Positions 32,632 through 40,233 of a DNA stretch of 64,000 nt are shown here, piece by piece. Position 1 is the first letter of the stretch. Every line of letters begins with the position of its first letter. Source of the DNA: Chloroflexota bacterium (lineage in GTDB: Bacteria > Chloroflexota > Dehalococcoidia > Lucifugimonadales > UBA3495). The translations under genes were made by a program, and so were the position numbers. Where the stretch lies: positions 93,093-157,092 of the forward strand of contig VXOG01000034.1 of NCBI GenBank assembly GCA_009840165.1. The letters run 5' to 3'. The notes under the pieces were generated by a model that made no database searches, was not told where the DNA came from, and saw nothing but the letters and a program-made list of their open reading frames with translations.

Positions 32632-32699
32632 CTTGCATTGCCTCTCGGCTAGTGCAACCTTTGGCCCCAAACCTTGCATTACGCGCCGCACTGAACGCT

Positions 32700-33098
32700 C
32701 TACAACCGCCGTCGTCCCGCAAACCCCGTATCCGTCGGATGCCACCAATCGATGGACGGCTCCCCGCGCTGCCAGCATAAATGGACGATTTTGCCCTCGC
32801 GGTTGGACGGGAAGTCCACCAAACCGCGCCCGATGTCCCGCACCAGGATGCCCCGATCCGTGATCTCTTTCACCGCGTCCTGCAACCGGTGCGTCAGTCG
32901 GGTGACCACATTCTCGGCAGCGGCTATCTCCTCCTCGCTGCTGGAGTGACCGTTGCTGCGCCGCCGGCGGAGGAGGCCAAGCAGGTTTTCCTGCTCATCG
33001 ACCAGCTCCGTGCGCAACGGCTGCATGGCCGCGAACCGTTCCTCCAGCCACGGTACCAGGTCGTTGGCCTCTTCGTAGGTGAACAACCGCTCCATCAT
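32700..33098 (-). CDS. DUF2203 family protein
   Basis: About 132 residues, beginning MMERLFTYEEANDLVPWLEERF, the usual start of DUF2203 proteins, with a long central coiled helix pair and a C-terminal IGRGLVDFPSNREGKIVHLCWQ...EPSIDWWH motif (the WHPTDTGFAGRR ending is typical). The function of the family is unknown. GAGG stands five bases before the second ATG (33095). It is divergent from trmI, with which it shares a symmetric -10 region. Confidence 0.88.
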   Translation of the reverse strand: MMERLFTYEEANDLVPWLEERFAAMQPLRTELVDEQENLLGLLRRRRSNGHSSSEEEIAAAENVVTRLTHRLQDAVKEITDRGILVRDIGRGLVDFPSNREGKIVHLCWQRGEPSIDWWHPTDTGFAGRRRL

Positions 33099-33104
33099 AG
33101 CCTC

Positions 33105-33112
33105 TGTATAAT
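33105..33112. promoter_or_regulatory. Shared symmetric -10 region between DUF2203 and trmI
   Basis: TGTATAATACA (33105-33115) is nearly palindromic. On the plus strand TATAAT (33107-33112) is six bases before the trmI ATG; on the minus strand TATACA (33110-33105) is six bases before the DUF2203 ATG at 33098. Both genes could be read from this single site, trmI without a leader. Confidence 0.55.
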
Positions 33113-33118
33113 ACAGCA

Positions 33119-33976
33119 ATGATCACCTCCAACGATGCCGGCCCCGACGCCCACAATGACGCAGCCAGCAACAACCGATTCGTACCCGGCGAACTCGCAC
33201 TGTTCCTCGACCGCAAGGGCCGCGCCTACCTGCAAACCCTGACCGAGGGCGAGGAGTTTCACTGCCACCTGGGGTTCATCCCCCACGCCGAGGTGATCGG
33301 GCAGCCGGTGGGGGGCTGGTACACCACCAGCCGCGGCCACGTGCTGCTGGGCATCCGCCCCACGCTGGGCGATTACGTCCGCCTGATGCCGCGCGGCCCC
33401 CAGGTCATCTACGCTAAAGACCTCGGCAACATCGTCTCGATGGCAGACATATTTCCAGGCGCGACGGTGGTTGAAGCCGGCCTGGGATCCGGCGCATTGA
33501 CCACCGGACTACTGCGGGCAGTCGGCCCTGCCGGGCGTTTGGTGTCCTACGAAATAAACGAATCGGTGGTGGCAAAGGCCGAGTCCAACGTTAAGTCTGT
33601 AATCTCAGACACCTCCCGGTGGACGGTGAAAGTCGGCGACATCGCCGAGGGTATCGACGCGGAGGCCGTGAACCGCGTGGTGCTGGACCTGCCCGAGCCG
33701 TGGCGGGTGCTGGACGCCGCCGCCAACGCGCTCAGCACCGGCGGCATCCTGCTGTGCTTCCTACCCACCGTACTCCAGGTGCATGAGCTGGTGCTGGCGT
33801 TGCAGGATGACGGCCGCTATGCCCGCATCGAGACCGCCGAGACCATGCTGCGCGGCTGGAACGTAACCCGGCGCAGCGTCCGTCCGGCCCACCGGATGGT
33901 CGCGCACAGCGGGTTTATCACCACCGCCGTGCGCTGCGTCCCGCCCGGCCGGCAGGGCTACGCGCTCAACCCGTGA
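33119..33976 (+). CDS. trmI: tRNA (adenine-N1)-methyltransferase TrmI
   Basis: Methylates N1 of A58 in the tRNA T loop. The N-terminal small domain (PGELALFLDRKGRAYLQTL...HTEVIGQPxGG-like) and the Rossmann methyltransferase with AdoMet loop VVEAGLGSGALT, the YEINE acidic residue and the LDLPEPW catalytic motif are all typical. Length 285 matches. It probably has a leaderless mRNA, because TATAAT ends six bases before the ATG and no ribosome binding site is present. The 3' end overlaps acuC by 19 bp, tail to tail. Confidence 0.95.
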   Translation: MITSNDAGPDAHNDAASNNRFVPGELALFLDRKGRAYLQTLTEGEEFHCHLGFIPHAEVIGQPVGGWYTTSRGHVLLGIRPTLGDYVRLMPRGPQVIYAKDLGNIVSMADIFPGATVVEAGLGSGALTTGLLRAVGPAGRLVSYEINESVVAKAESNVKSVISDTSRWTVKVGDIAEGIDAEAVNRVVLDLPEPWRVLDAAANALSTGGILLCFLPTVLQVHELVLALQDDGRYARIETAETMLRGWNVTRRSVRPAHRMVAHSGFITTAVRCVPPGRQGYALNP

Positions 33977-35085
33977 ACCGAAAACACCGCGTCCTTGATC
34001 GCCGCCACGCTTTCGACAGCCAAAGCCCGAGCGTCGGCGCGGATGTGGTCGGGTATCTCGGGAATCTCCGTATCCCGTAACGCCGTGCGGCCGAGCCGCT
34101 CAATCGACGCCGTGGGAATCCGGTCGGGCCAGTCTGCGCCGCACATGACGCCGTAAGCCAGCGTCCAGCAGCGGGCCACCGCGCCGATGTCGTACCCGCC
34201 GCCGCCGGTAGCCAGCCACGGGTAACCCAGGCCGCCCAGCCGCGTGACTGCGGCAATGAACCCCCTACTGGTCACCTGCAAGTGCGTCAGCGGGTCGGTG
34301 TGATAAGAGTCGATGCCCAGTTGAGTCAGCAGCACGTCGGGCGCGAAGGCATTGATTACCGGCGGGACGATAGCCTCGAAGGCGTCCAGGTAAATCTCGT
34401 CGTCCGTGTAGGGATACAGGGGAAGGTTCACGGCGTAACCGACGCCATCGCCCGCGCCCACTTCGCCGGCAAACCCAGTGCCGGGGAAAAGGTATCGCCC
34501 CGACTCGTGGACGGATATGGTCAGCACGCGCGGGTCGTTGTAGAAAGCGTCCTGCACCCCGTCGCCGTGGTGAGCGTCAATGTCCACGTAGGCGACCCGC
34601 AAACCCCGATTGAGCAGATAGTGGATGGCGACCACGGGGTCGTTGAACACGCAGAACCCGCTGGCGTTGCGCGCGGCGGCGTGATGCAGTCCGCCGCTGA
34701 TGTTGAACGCCGCCTGTACCTCGCCGTCGGCGACCATGCGCGCCGCGTCCAGCGTTGCGCCGGTGCTGAGCATGGCGGCTTCGTACATTCCTGCGTAGGT
34801 GGGATTATCGCCTCCCTGGGCGAATCCGAACCGCTGGGGCTGGTATCCGGTCAGCCCCAGGCTGAAGGTGCGCACGGCGGCCATATAGTCGCGGGAGTGA
34901 AACGCCCCCACGCTGGTCTCGTCGGCAAGAGAAGGAGTAACCAGCAGCGAATCGTCGCCGTCGAACGCGCGGTAAGCGTCCAGCAACTCGTAGGTGTGGC
35001 GCAGGCGGATGGGACGCATGGGGTGGTCCTGGCGCAGCACGTGCTGGCTCATGGCGTCGTCATAGATGAAAGCGGCGCGAGGCAT
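33958..35085 (-). CDS. acuC: Histone-deacetylase-family protein (AcuC-like)
   Basis: A zinc-dependent deacetylase of the arginase/deacetylase fold. The motifs are complete: GGLHHAAARNASGFCVFND (active-site His pair), YVDIDAHHGDGVQDAFY (metal Asp and His), SVHESG, and QLGIDSYHTDPLTHL (second metal Asp), then ATGGGGYD with the catalytic Tyr. Members remove acetyl groups from lysines (AcuC acts on acetyl-CoA synthetase) or polyamines. Start ATG 35085 has GGGAGAGAG upstream; the open frame extends further without support. Confidence 0.92.
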   Translation of the reverse strand: MPRAAFIYDDAMSQHVLRQDHPMRPIRLRHTYELLDAYRAFDGDDSLLVTPSLADETSVGAFHSRDYMAAVRTFSLGLTGYQPQRFGFAQGGDNPTYAGMYEAAMLSTGATLDAARMVADGEVQAAFNISGGLHHAAARNASGFCVFNDPVVAIHYLLNRGLRVAYVDIDAHHGDGVQDAFYNDPRVLTISVHESGRYLFPGTGFAGEVGAGDGVGYAVNLPLYPYTDDEIYLDAFEAIVPPVINAFAPDVLLTQLGIDSYHTDPLTHLQVTSRGFIAAVTRLGGLGYPWLATGGGGYDIGAVARCWTLAYGVMCGADWPDRIPTASIERLGRTALRDTEIPEIPDHIRADARALAVESVAAIKDAVFSVHGLSA

Positions 35086-35148
35086 GACTCTCTCCCGGTT
35101 ATGGGCTGGCACGCAGAGTAACACTTTCGGCAACGTGAATCATCGCCG

Positions 35149-35157
35149 TGCTAGACT
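35149..35157 (+). promoter_or_regulatory. Extended -10 promoter of mobA, probably leaderless
   Basis: TGCTAGACT lies eight bases before the ATG at 35166, so transcription should begin at or next to the start codon. Confidence 0.5.
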
Positions 35158-35165
35158 GCGTTCAC

Positions 35166-35831
35166 ATGGTAGAGCATACCGAAATATCAGTCGTCATTCT
35201 GGCCGGCGGAACCAGCCGACGCCTGGGGCGAGACAAAGCTGCTGAGCCATTTGGCCACGAGACCCTGCTGCACCGCGTCGCCAGGCGAGCCAGCGCAGCG
35301 GTTGGCTCGAACGATGTTGTAATCGTTTTGGCCAACACCGGCCAGTCAGAGAGAGCGCCGGCGGACATCCCGCATCGCCTGGCGCTGGACGCGCTCCCCG
35401 GATCCGGGACACTGGGCGGGATCTACACGGGGCTTGAGGCAGCGCGCAACGAGTGGGCGCTGGTGGTGGCGTGCGACATGCCCTTCCTGTCGGCGCCTCT
35501 GTTGGGATACATGGCGGGGTTGCGGGAAGCCGTCGATGCGGTCGTGCCAGTAACCGGCGGGCGGCCGGAACCGACCCACGCGCTGTACTCGCGGCGATGC
35601 CTCCCTGCGATTTCGCAGCGGCTGCAAGCCGGCCAACTGAAAGCAGCAGGCTTTTTGGATCTGGTACGAGTCCGTTATGTTGGTGAGGGCGAGGCCCGGT
35701 GCTTCGACCCAGAATTGCTCAGCTTCTTCAACGTCAACCGCCCCGAAGATCTGGCACAGGCGATTGAGATTGCCGCCCGCAAACGGAATCAGAGCGGCTG
35801 CTTTGCCGGCACTCCAACCCGACGTGGATAG
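35166..35831 (+). CDS. mobA: Molybdenum cofactor guanylyltransferase MobA
   Basis: Transfers GMP from GTP to molybdopterin to form the bis-guanine dinucleotide cofactor used by DMSO-reductase-type enzymes. The nucleotide-binding signature LAGGTSRRLGRDKA and the metal-binding VACDMPFL are present, followed by PLHALYS-like PTHALYSRRC and the FFNVNRPEDL ending. Length 221 is standard. ATG 35166 is used; GTG 35148 overlaps the promoter. The 3' end overlaps rsmG by 43 bp, tail to tail. No molybdoenzyme gene lies in the window. Confidence 0.93.
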   Translation: MVEHTEISVVILAGGTSRRLGRDKAAEPFGHETLLHRVARRASAAVGSNDVVIVLANTGQSERAPADIPHRLALDALPGSGTLGGIYTGLEAARNEWALVVACDMPFLSAPLLGYMAGLREAVDAVVPVTGGRPEPTHALYSRRCLPAISQRLQAGQLKAAGFLDLVRVRYVGEGEARCFDPELLSFFNVNRPEDLAQAIEIAARKRNQSGCFAGTPTRRG

Positions 35832-36529
35832 CGGCCGGGGGTGCGCCTGACCTTCTCTACCGAGATTATCCACCGGTCAGCCGGCAGCGGCGGCGATAGC
35901 GAGTTGACCGAGTGCAAGCCGGCGATTTTGCCTCCCAATTCATCCAACGCATTGACCGACATTTTCGCCTCAACCGGGCCGTCGCTGCCCTTCCACGCCA
36001 GCAGATGCCCATGTCCCTTGCAGAGCGGCAGCGCGTACTCGATCAACGCCGCCAGCGACGTCACGCCCCGAGCCAGGGCAACGTCAAACTGCCCCCGATA
36101 ACCCTCGGTGCGCCCTAGATCCTCGGCACGCACGGTCACAACCTCCACGTCGTCCAGCGCCAGTTCGCTCACCAACTCCCGCAGGAACGCCGTCTTTTTG
36201 CCGACGGACTCCGCCAACGTCAGCCGGATGCCGGGAAACGCGATTTTCAGCGGAACGCCGGGAAATCCCGCGCCGGCACCGATATCCACGACGCGCGCGC
36301 CGTCACGCCATTCGCGCATGGCGAGCACAGCGGTCAGAGAATCCAGGTAGTGGCGCACCTGTACCTGCTCCGAGTCGGTGATGGCGGTCAGGTTGGCGCG
36401 CCGGTTGCCGGCCTGCAACAGTTCGGTGTATCTGGCAAACTGCCCCAACTGATCGCCGGTAAGATGCAGTCCTAACCGTTCCGCCTGTTCTGACAGAACC
36501 TGCATCCCCAGATTGGCGGCAGTTGTCAT
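35789..36529 (-). CDS. rsmG: 16S rRNA (guanine527-N7)-methyltransferase RsmG
   Basis: Methylates G527 of 16S rRNA using AdoMet. The N-terminal helical part (FARYTELLQAGNRRANLTAI), the HYLDSLTAV motif, the AdoMet loop VVDIGAGAGFPGVPLKI and the later FDVALARGVTSLAALIEYALP stretch are typical. The start ATG shares one base with the eno stop (TGATG), so it is translated after eno from one transcript. Loss of this gene in other bacteria gives low-level streptomycin resistance. Confidence 0.95.
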   Translation of the reverse strand: MTTAANLGMQVLSEQAERLGLHLTGDQLGQFARYTELLQAGNRRANLTAITDSEQVQVRHYLDSLTAVLAMREWRDGARVVDIGAGAGFPGVPLKIAFPGIRLTLAESVGKKTAFLRELVSELALDDVEVVTVRAEDLGRTEGYRGQFDVALARGVTSLAALIEYALPLCKGHGHLLAWKGSDGPVEAKMSVNALDELGGKIAGLHSVNSLSPPLPADRWIISVEKVRRTPGRYPRRVGVPAKQPL

Positions 36530-37839
36530 CAGCCCAGGAATCGCGCGAACACGTCCCGCCCGGGGAAAACGGCGCGCTCGCCTAATTCCTCCTCGATGCG
36601 CAGCAGACGGTTGTACTTGGCAAGCCGTTCGGAGCGGGTGATGGAGCCAATCTTGATCTGTCCGGCCCCGGTGGCGACCGCCAGGTCGGCGATGGTGGTG
36701 TCCTCAGTCTCGCCGGATCGTGCGGAGATCACCGGCAGGTAGCCGCGCTCCTGCGCCAGCCGGACAGTTTCCAGGGTTTCGGTGAGGGTGCCAATCTGGT
36801 TGAGCTTGATCAGCACGGCGTTGGCGATGCCGGCGTCCGCGCCCCGTGCCAGGCGCTCCGGGTTAGTGGTGAACAGGTCGTCGCCGATGAGCTGCGTGGA
36901 CGCGCCCATCTGTTGCGTCAAGTATTCCCAACCGTCCCAGTCGTCTTCCGAAAGCCCGTCCTCAATGGAAATTATGGGATAGGTTACGCACCAGTGGGCC
37001 AGCAAGTCTGCCAACTCGGTGGACGTGAACGACCGGCCCTCGGCGCGTAGCAGGTAATTTCCATCGCCCCCGATAAACTCGGTAGCGGCCACGTCCATGC
37101 CGATGGCGATGTCGCCGTCGCGGGCGCAGCGATAGCCGGCCAGGCGGGTGGCATCGTAGAGGATTCCCAAGGCGTCCTCATGGCAGGGCAGCGGCGGCCC
37201 ATACCCACCCTCGTCAGCGACGCCGTAGGCGTAGGGACCCATCTGGGAAAGCACGCGACCCACCGCGCGGTACACGTCCACAACCATCCGCAGCGCGTCG
37301 CTGTAGGTTTCCGCGCCGATGGGGATGGCGAGAAAATCCTGCATATCCAGGCCGGCTGCGGCATGCCGTCCCCCGCTGATGATGTTGACCATCGGCACGG
37401 GCATGGTGGCCGCTTCTTCGCCGCCCAGGTGACGGTACAAGGACTGGCCCGACGCGGCAGCAGCGGCGTGGGCGGCAGCCAACGACACCCCGAGGATAGC
37501 GTTGGCGCCCAGCCGGGACTTGTTGGCCGTCCCGTCCAGTTCGCGGAGATATTCATCCAACGTCGGCTGATCCGTAGCGTCCATCGACCCGCAAACCGCC
37601 GGCGCAATAATGGTATTGACAGCGGCGACGGCGCGCAACACGCCCTTGCCCTCGTAGCGGGCCGGGTCGCCGTCGCGCAGCTCAATGGCCTCATGGCGTC
37701 CGGTGGACGCTCCGGATGGCACGATGGCCCGGCCCATCGCGCCGCCATCCAAGTGGACATCCACCTCAACGGTGGGGTTACCGCGAGAGTCCATAACCTC
37801 ACGTCCGCGAACGATGGCAATTGTGGTTGGAGTGGACAT
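36529..37839 (-). CDS. eno: Enolase with two altered active-site residues
   Basis: Glycolytic enolase (2-phosphoglycerate to phosphoenolpyruvate) by overall sequence: SRGNPTVEVDVHL, the GASTG loop, signature LIKLNQIGTLTET, metal ligands D249, E293 and D320, the catalytic pair E210 and K345, and K396. Two positions that are nearly invariant differ: QEF is QDF (D168) and the SHRSGETED motif reads SARSGETED (A373), losing the active-site His. The NGGxHA loop is SGGRHA. Length 436 is normal. It may be a divergent active group or an enolase-superfamily paralog; the window shows no second eno. Confidence 0.88.
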   Translation of the reverse strand: MSTPTTIAIVRGREVMDSRGNPTVEVDVHLDGGAMGRAIVPSGASTGRHEAIELRDGDPARYEGKGVLRAVAAVNTIIAPAVCGSMDATDQPTLDEYLRELDGTANKSRLGANAILGVSLAAAHAAAAASGQSLYRHLGGEEAATMPVPMVNIISGGRHAAAGLDMQDFLAIPIGAETYSDALRMVVDVYRAVGRVLSQMGPYAYGVADEGGYGPPLPCHEDALGILYDATRLAGYRCARDGDIAIGMDVAATEFIGGDGNYLLRAEGRSFTSTELADLLAHWCVTYPIISIEDGLSEDDWDGWEYLTQQMGASTQLIGDDLFTTNPERLARGADAGIANAVLIKLNQIGTLTETLETVRLAQERGYLPVISARSGETEDTTIADLAVATGAGQIKIGSITRSERLAKYNRLLRIEEELGERAVFPGRDVFARFLG

Positions 37840-37840
37840 G

Positions 37841-38678
37841 CTAGAAGCTGTTATATTCGCCCCAACTCGTCCTGTATGTGGTGGAGGGCGCTGACTCCTG
37901 GCCGTTGCAGATGCGAAGTACCCACCGGCCGTCGGAGTTTCCTACAAGAGGAGCGTTGTCCAGGTCGGTTTTGGGTAAGCTGACGTTGTGGCTGTCAACG
38001 GCATATGACGTTCCTCCCCCGGTACTTCCGTTGACCGGATTGCAAGACCACCAGTAACGGTCTGTCAAAGTGGTTCCACCGCTGCCCGTCGTCAGGGTTC
38101 CGTCTGCTCTCAGTTTCACGGAACTACGGTTAGAAGTGTAAGTATTGGTACGGGTCATCGCCAGGTTCGTGCCAATGGACGAGACGAAGATTTCTATCCG
38201 GTATTCCGAACGGTACCCATCTACGTCGGAGGCCGTTATCGTATCAGGTACCGGCGTGGGCGTTGGAGTCGGAGTTGGCGTAGGTGTTGGGGATGGCTCC
38301 GGTGTGGACGGTAGTCTGGCCAGTTCCGCCGCCGGGTTGAGGAGTGCTGCCATCGCCGCCGCTGCCGCCGCCACCCGGTTGGGGAGTGCTGCCACCACCA
38401 CCCCCGCTACCGCCACCCGGTTGGGGAGATACGCTCCCCCCGCCTGAGGAGGGCGAGCGGGTGGCGATGTAGGCGTACAACACCTGTTCGGCAACGACTT
38501 CCCGGCCCGTATAAGCCAAGCCTTCCTCTTCCGCCTCGTCATAAGCTGCCTTATAGACTCGACTGTACTCTTCCGCCAATGGGACAATCCAGCCTGCTTG
38601 CTGAGCCAGTGCAACGCCAGCCAACGCAACAAGGCTCGTGGCTGCTAGCAGGAGGATTATCACTCTCAGTCGTTTCAC
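37841..38678 (-). pseudogene. Secreted protein with Gly/Pro linker repeats, broken by a frameshift
   Basis: Two overlapping minus-strand frames together make one plausible protein. The first (from 38678) has a signal peptide (VIILLLAATSLVALAGVALA), a ~40-residue helix, then repeats of GGGSTPQPGGG; it runs out of sense near 38300. The second frame continues with TPEPSPTPTPTPTP, then a ~115-residue domain (DVDGYRSEYRIEIFVSS...WVLRICNGQ...) to a stop at 37841. The switch is in the repeat region around 38290-38330, so an indel, a sequencing error or repeat-length variation are all possible. No known family. It ends one base before the eno start. Confidence 0.6.
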
Positions 38679-38720
38679 AGTGCGATCTCCGGTCGTTATT
38701 CAGGGACTTATTCCACTTTC

Positions 38721-39422
38721 CTAGCCGTGCCCTTCGGACACGATGTCGTTGAACGTCACCCGCAGCATGGGCGCGTCGGTCTCGTTCTTCCACTGGTGAT
38801 GCTCGCCGGGGGGAACGCGAACGGCGTCGCCGGCGGTCACGGTGTATTCCGTGCCGGAGACAACTATGGTTCCGGTACCCTCGAGGATGAACACCGTGTG
38901 ATCCCACGTGTGGTTGTGGCCGCCGGTTTCGGGGTGGCTGACGGCGCCGGGCTGCATGTAGCCGTTGTACAGCATCAGGTAGTTGGGACAGCCGTCGCGT
39001 CCGCCCAGCATGGTGTGGCCGGTCTCGTCGTTGAGGTCGGCGTGGTTACGGATCACCGGCGGAGTGCCGGCGCCGGGTTCGGAACCGCCGGGCCGGGCGT
39101 TTCCGCTAGCGGCGGAGATGGGGTTGATCTCGATACGGTGGATAGGGCTGTCGCCGTCGTTGCGGGTGACGTGGTCAACCATGGGCGGGATGAACATGGC
39201 GTCGCCGGCCTTGACCGGGTATTCCTTGCCGTCGGCGACCAGGGTGCCGCTGCCCTCGATGATATAGACCTCGTGCTCCCACTCGTGGATGTGGTGGCTG
39301 CTGGTTCCGCCCGGCTGTATTACCGAGTACGCCAGGGTCAGGAACGGATCATCGTCGGCGCTGATCAGGCGGGCGACCTCTCCCGCGGGGAAATCCTTGA
39401 TGTTGCGAATCAGGGGTTGCAT
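38721..39422 (-). CDS. Bicupin protein
   Basis: A 233-residue protein with two cupin domains (about 20-105 and 125-225). Each carries the metal-binding motif: domain 1 SSHHIHEWEHEVYIIEGSG...FIPPMVDHV, domain 2 GGHNHTWDHTVFILEGTG...VRVPPGEHHQW. Both keep the His/Glu or His/Asp ligand sets, so each may hold a metal. AGGAGA precedes the ATG. Bicupins act as dioxygenases, decarboxylases or isomerases; the substrate is unknown. Confidence 0.88.
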   Translation of the reverse strand: MQPLIRNIKDFPAGEVARLISADDDPFLTLAYSVIQPGGTSSHHIHEWEHEVYIIEGSGTLVADGKEYPVKAGDAMFIPPMVDHVTRNDGDSPIHRIEINPISAASGNARPGGSEPGAGTPPVIRNHADLNDETGHTMLGGRDGCPNYLMLYNGYMQPGAVSHPETGGHNHTWDHTVFILEGTGTIVVSGTEYTVTAGDAVRVPPGEHHQWKNETDAPMLRVTFNDIVSEGHG

Positions 39423-39474
39423 TGCAGTTCTCCTTTTTGGCGTCGGATATAGCGGGTAAGCCTGCGTCGTCTCG

Positions 39475-39500
39475 TAGGGGCGAGGCGTGCCTCGCCCCTA
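39475..39500. repeat. TAGGGGC-type hairpin repeat, copy 4
   Basis: TAGGGGCGAGGC / GCCTCGCCCCTA perfect 12-bp arms with a 2-nt loop. The stop codon (TAG) of the thioesterase gene lies inside the right arm, so the element has replaced the end of that gene or its 3' flank. Confidence 0.8.
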
Positions 39501-39917
39501 AAGTTCGTGCCTGTTGTCGTCGTCTCCGCCACCGCGGTTGGTGGCATCGGGCGGCAGCGTGATGATGGCTCGGCGATGGGTGCCCACGCCGATGGTGCGG
39601 TCGCCGTCCAGCACCTCCACCTTGAAGTAGAGCCAGCGCCCATCGACCTTCTCCAGCTCGGCGTTGGCGACCACGGTTACGCCCATGTCGGCGGTGGCCA
39701 CGTGGCGTACATTAACCTCGAAGCCAACGGTGGATTGCTCGGGCGGGAGGTAGTCAAGAACAGCGCGCTGTGACGCCTGCTCCATGGCGCGAATCATGGA
39801 TGGAGTGCTGAGCTTGCCGGTATGGGGCGCGGTGTTGTGCTCGTCCACCAGCACCTCGCAGTGTCCAGTAAGTCCGGGCAGCAGGGTAGGCGGGGCAGCA
39901 TTGGATTGTTGAGTCAT
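39498..39917 (-). CDS. Hotdog-fold thioesterase (FlK-like)
   Basis: A 139-residue hotdog-fold protein. PSMIRAMEQASQRAVLDYLPPEQSTVGFEVNVRHVA...VTVVANAELEKVDGRWLYFKVEVLDG...IGVGTHRRAII resembles the fluoroacetyl-CoA thioesterase FlK group: it keeps STVGFEVNVRH with the active-site Thr and His region. It likely hydrolyses a short acyl-CoA. Start ATG 39917 (MTQQSN); the open frame upstream lacks support. A Gly/Asp-rich tail lies next to the repeat at the 3' end. Confidence 0.8.
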   Translation of the reverse strand: MTQQSNAAPPTLLPGLTGHCEVLVDEHNTAPHTGKLSTPSMIRAMEQASQRAVLDYLPPEQSTVGFEVNVRHVATADMGVTVVANAELEKVDGRWLYFKVEVLDGDRTIGVGTHRRAIITLPPDATNRGGGDDDNRHEL

Positions 39918-40035
39918 GTGGGTTGCTGGTTCCTTGCGATAGTGGATTAATGCGCCGCCATCATAACAGCGCAGGCGGAGGGCTGCCAATGTGAGAACAG
40001 AGTGAAAGAAAGCCTCGACTTCGCACGCTTTGTTT
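39918..40035. other. Upstream region between thioesterase and PEPCK-like genes
   Basis: No gene is seen in 39918-40233. This part should hold the thioesterase promoter; the rest is the promoter and a long leader of the next gene. Confidence 0.35.
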
Positions 40036-40064
40036 TTGACACTGCGCGCCGTTCGGAGTAGCAT
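40036..40064 (+). promoter_or_regulatory. Candidate promoter of the PEPCK-like gene
   Basis: TTGACA (40036-40041), 17-nt spacer and TAGCAT (40059-40064). The predicted start near 40071 gives an unusually long ~160-nt leader before the TTG start codon. Confidence 0.5.
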
Positions 40065-40233
40065 AATCACGCGGCATTTTCGCATTATCTAATAGGCGCC
40101 GGCCCATCCCACGTTGCAACCCATAAGCCTTATATCTCCCTGCTCATAAGCATCGGATGGCCACATTTATGCTGTGGGGGCGACGTGAGCATTCGCCGCG
40201 CTCGGAATCATCCTGCCCATCGGGAGAAACGCC

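Noticed and set aside
32586..32780. Small plus-strand frame between fic and DUF2203
   Set aside because: Begins inside the fic operator inverted repeat and overlaps the DUF2203 gene; no ribosome binding site.
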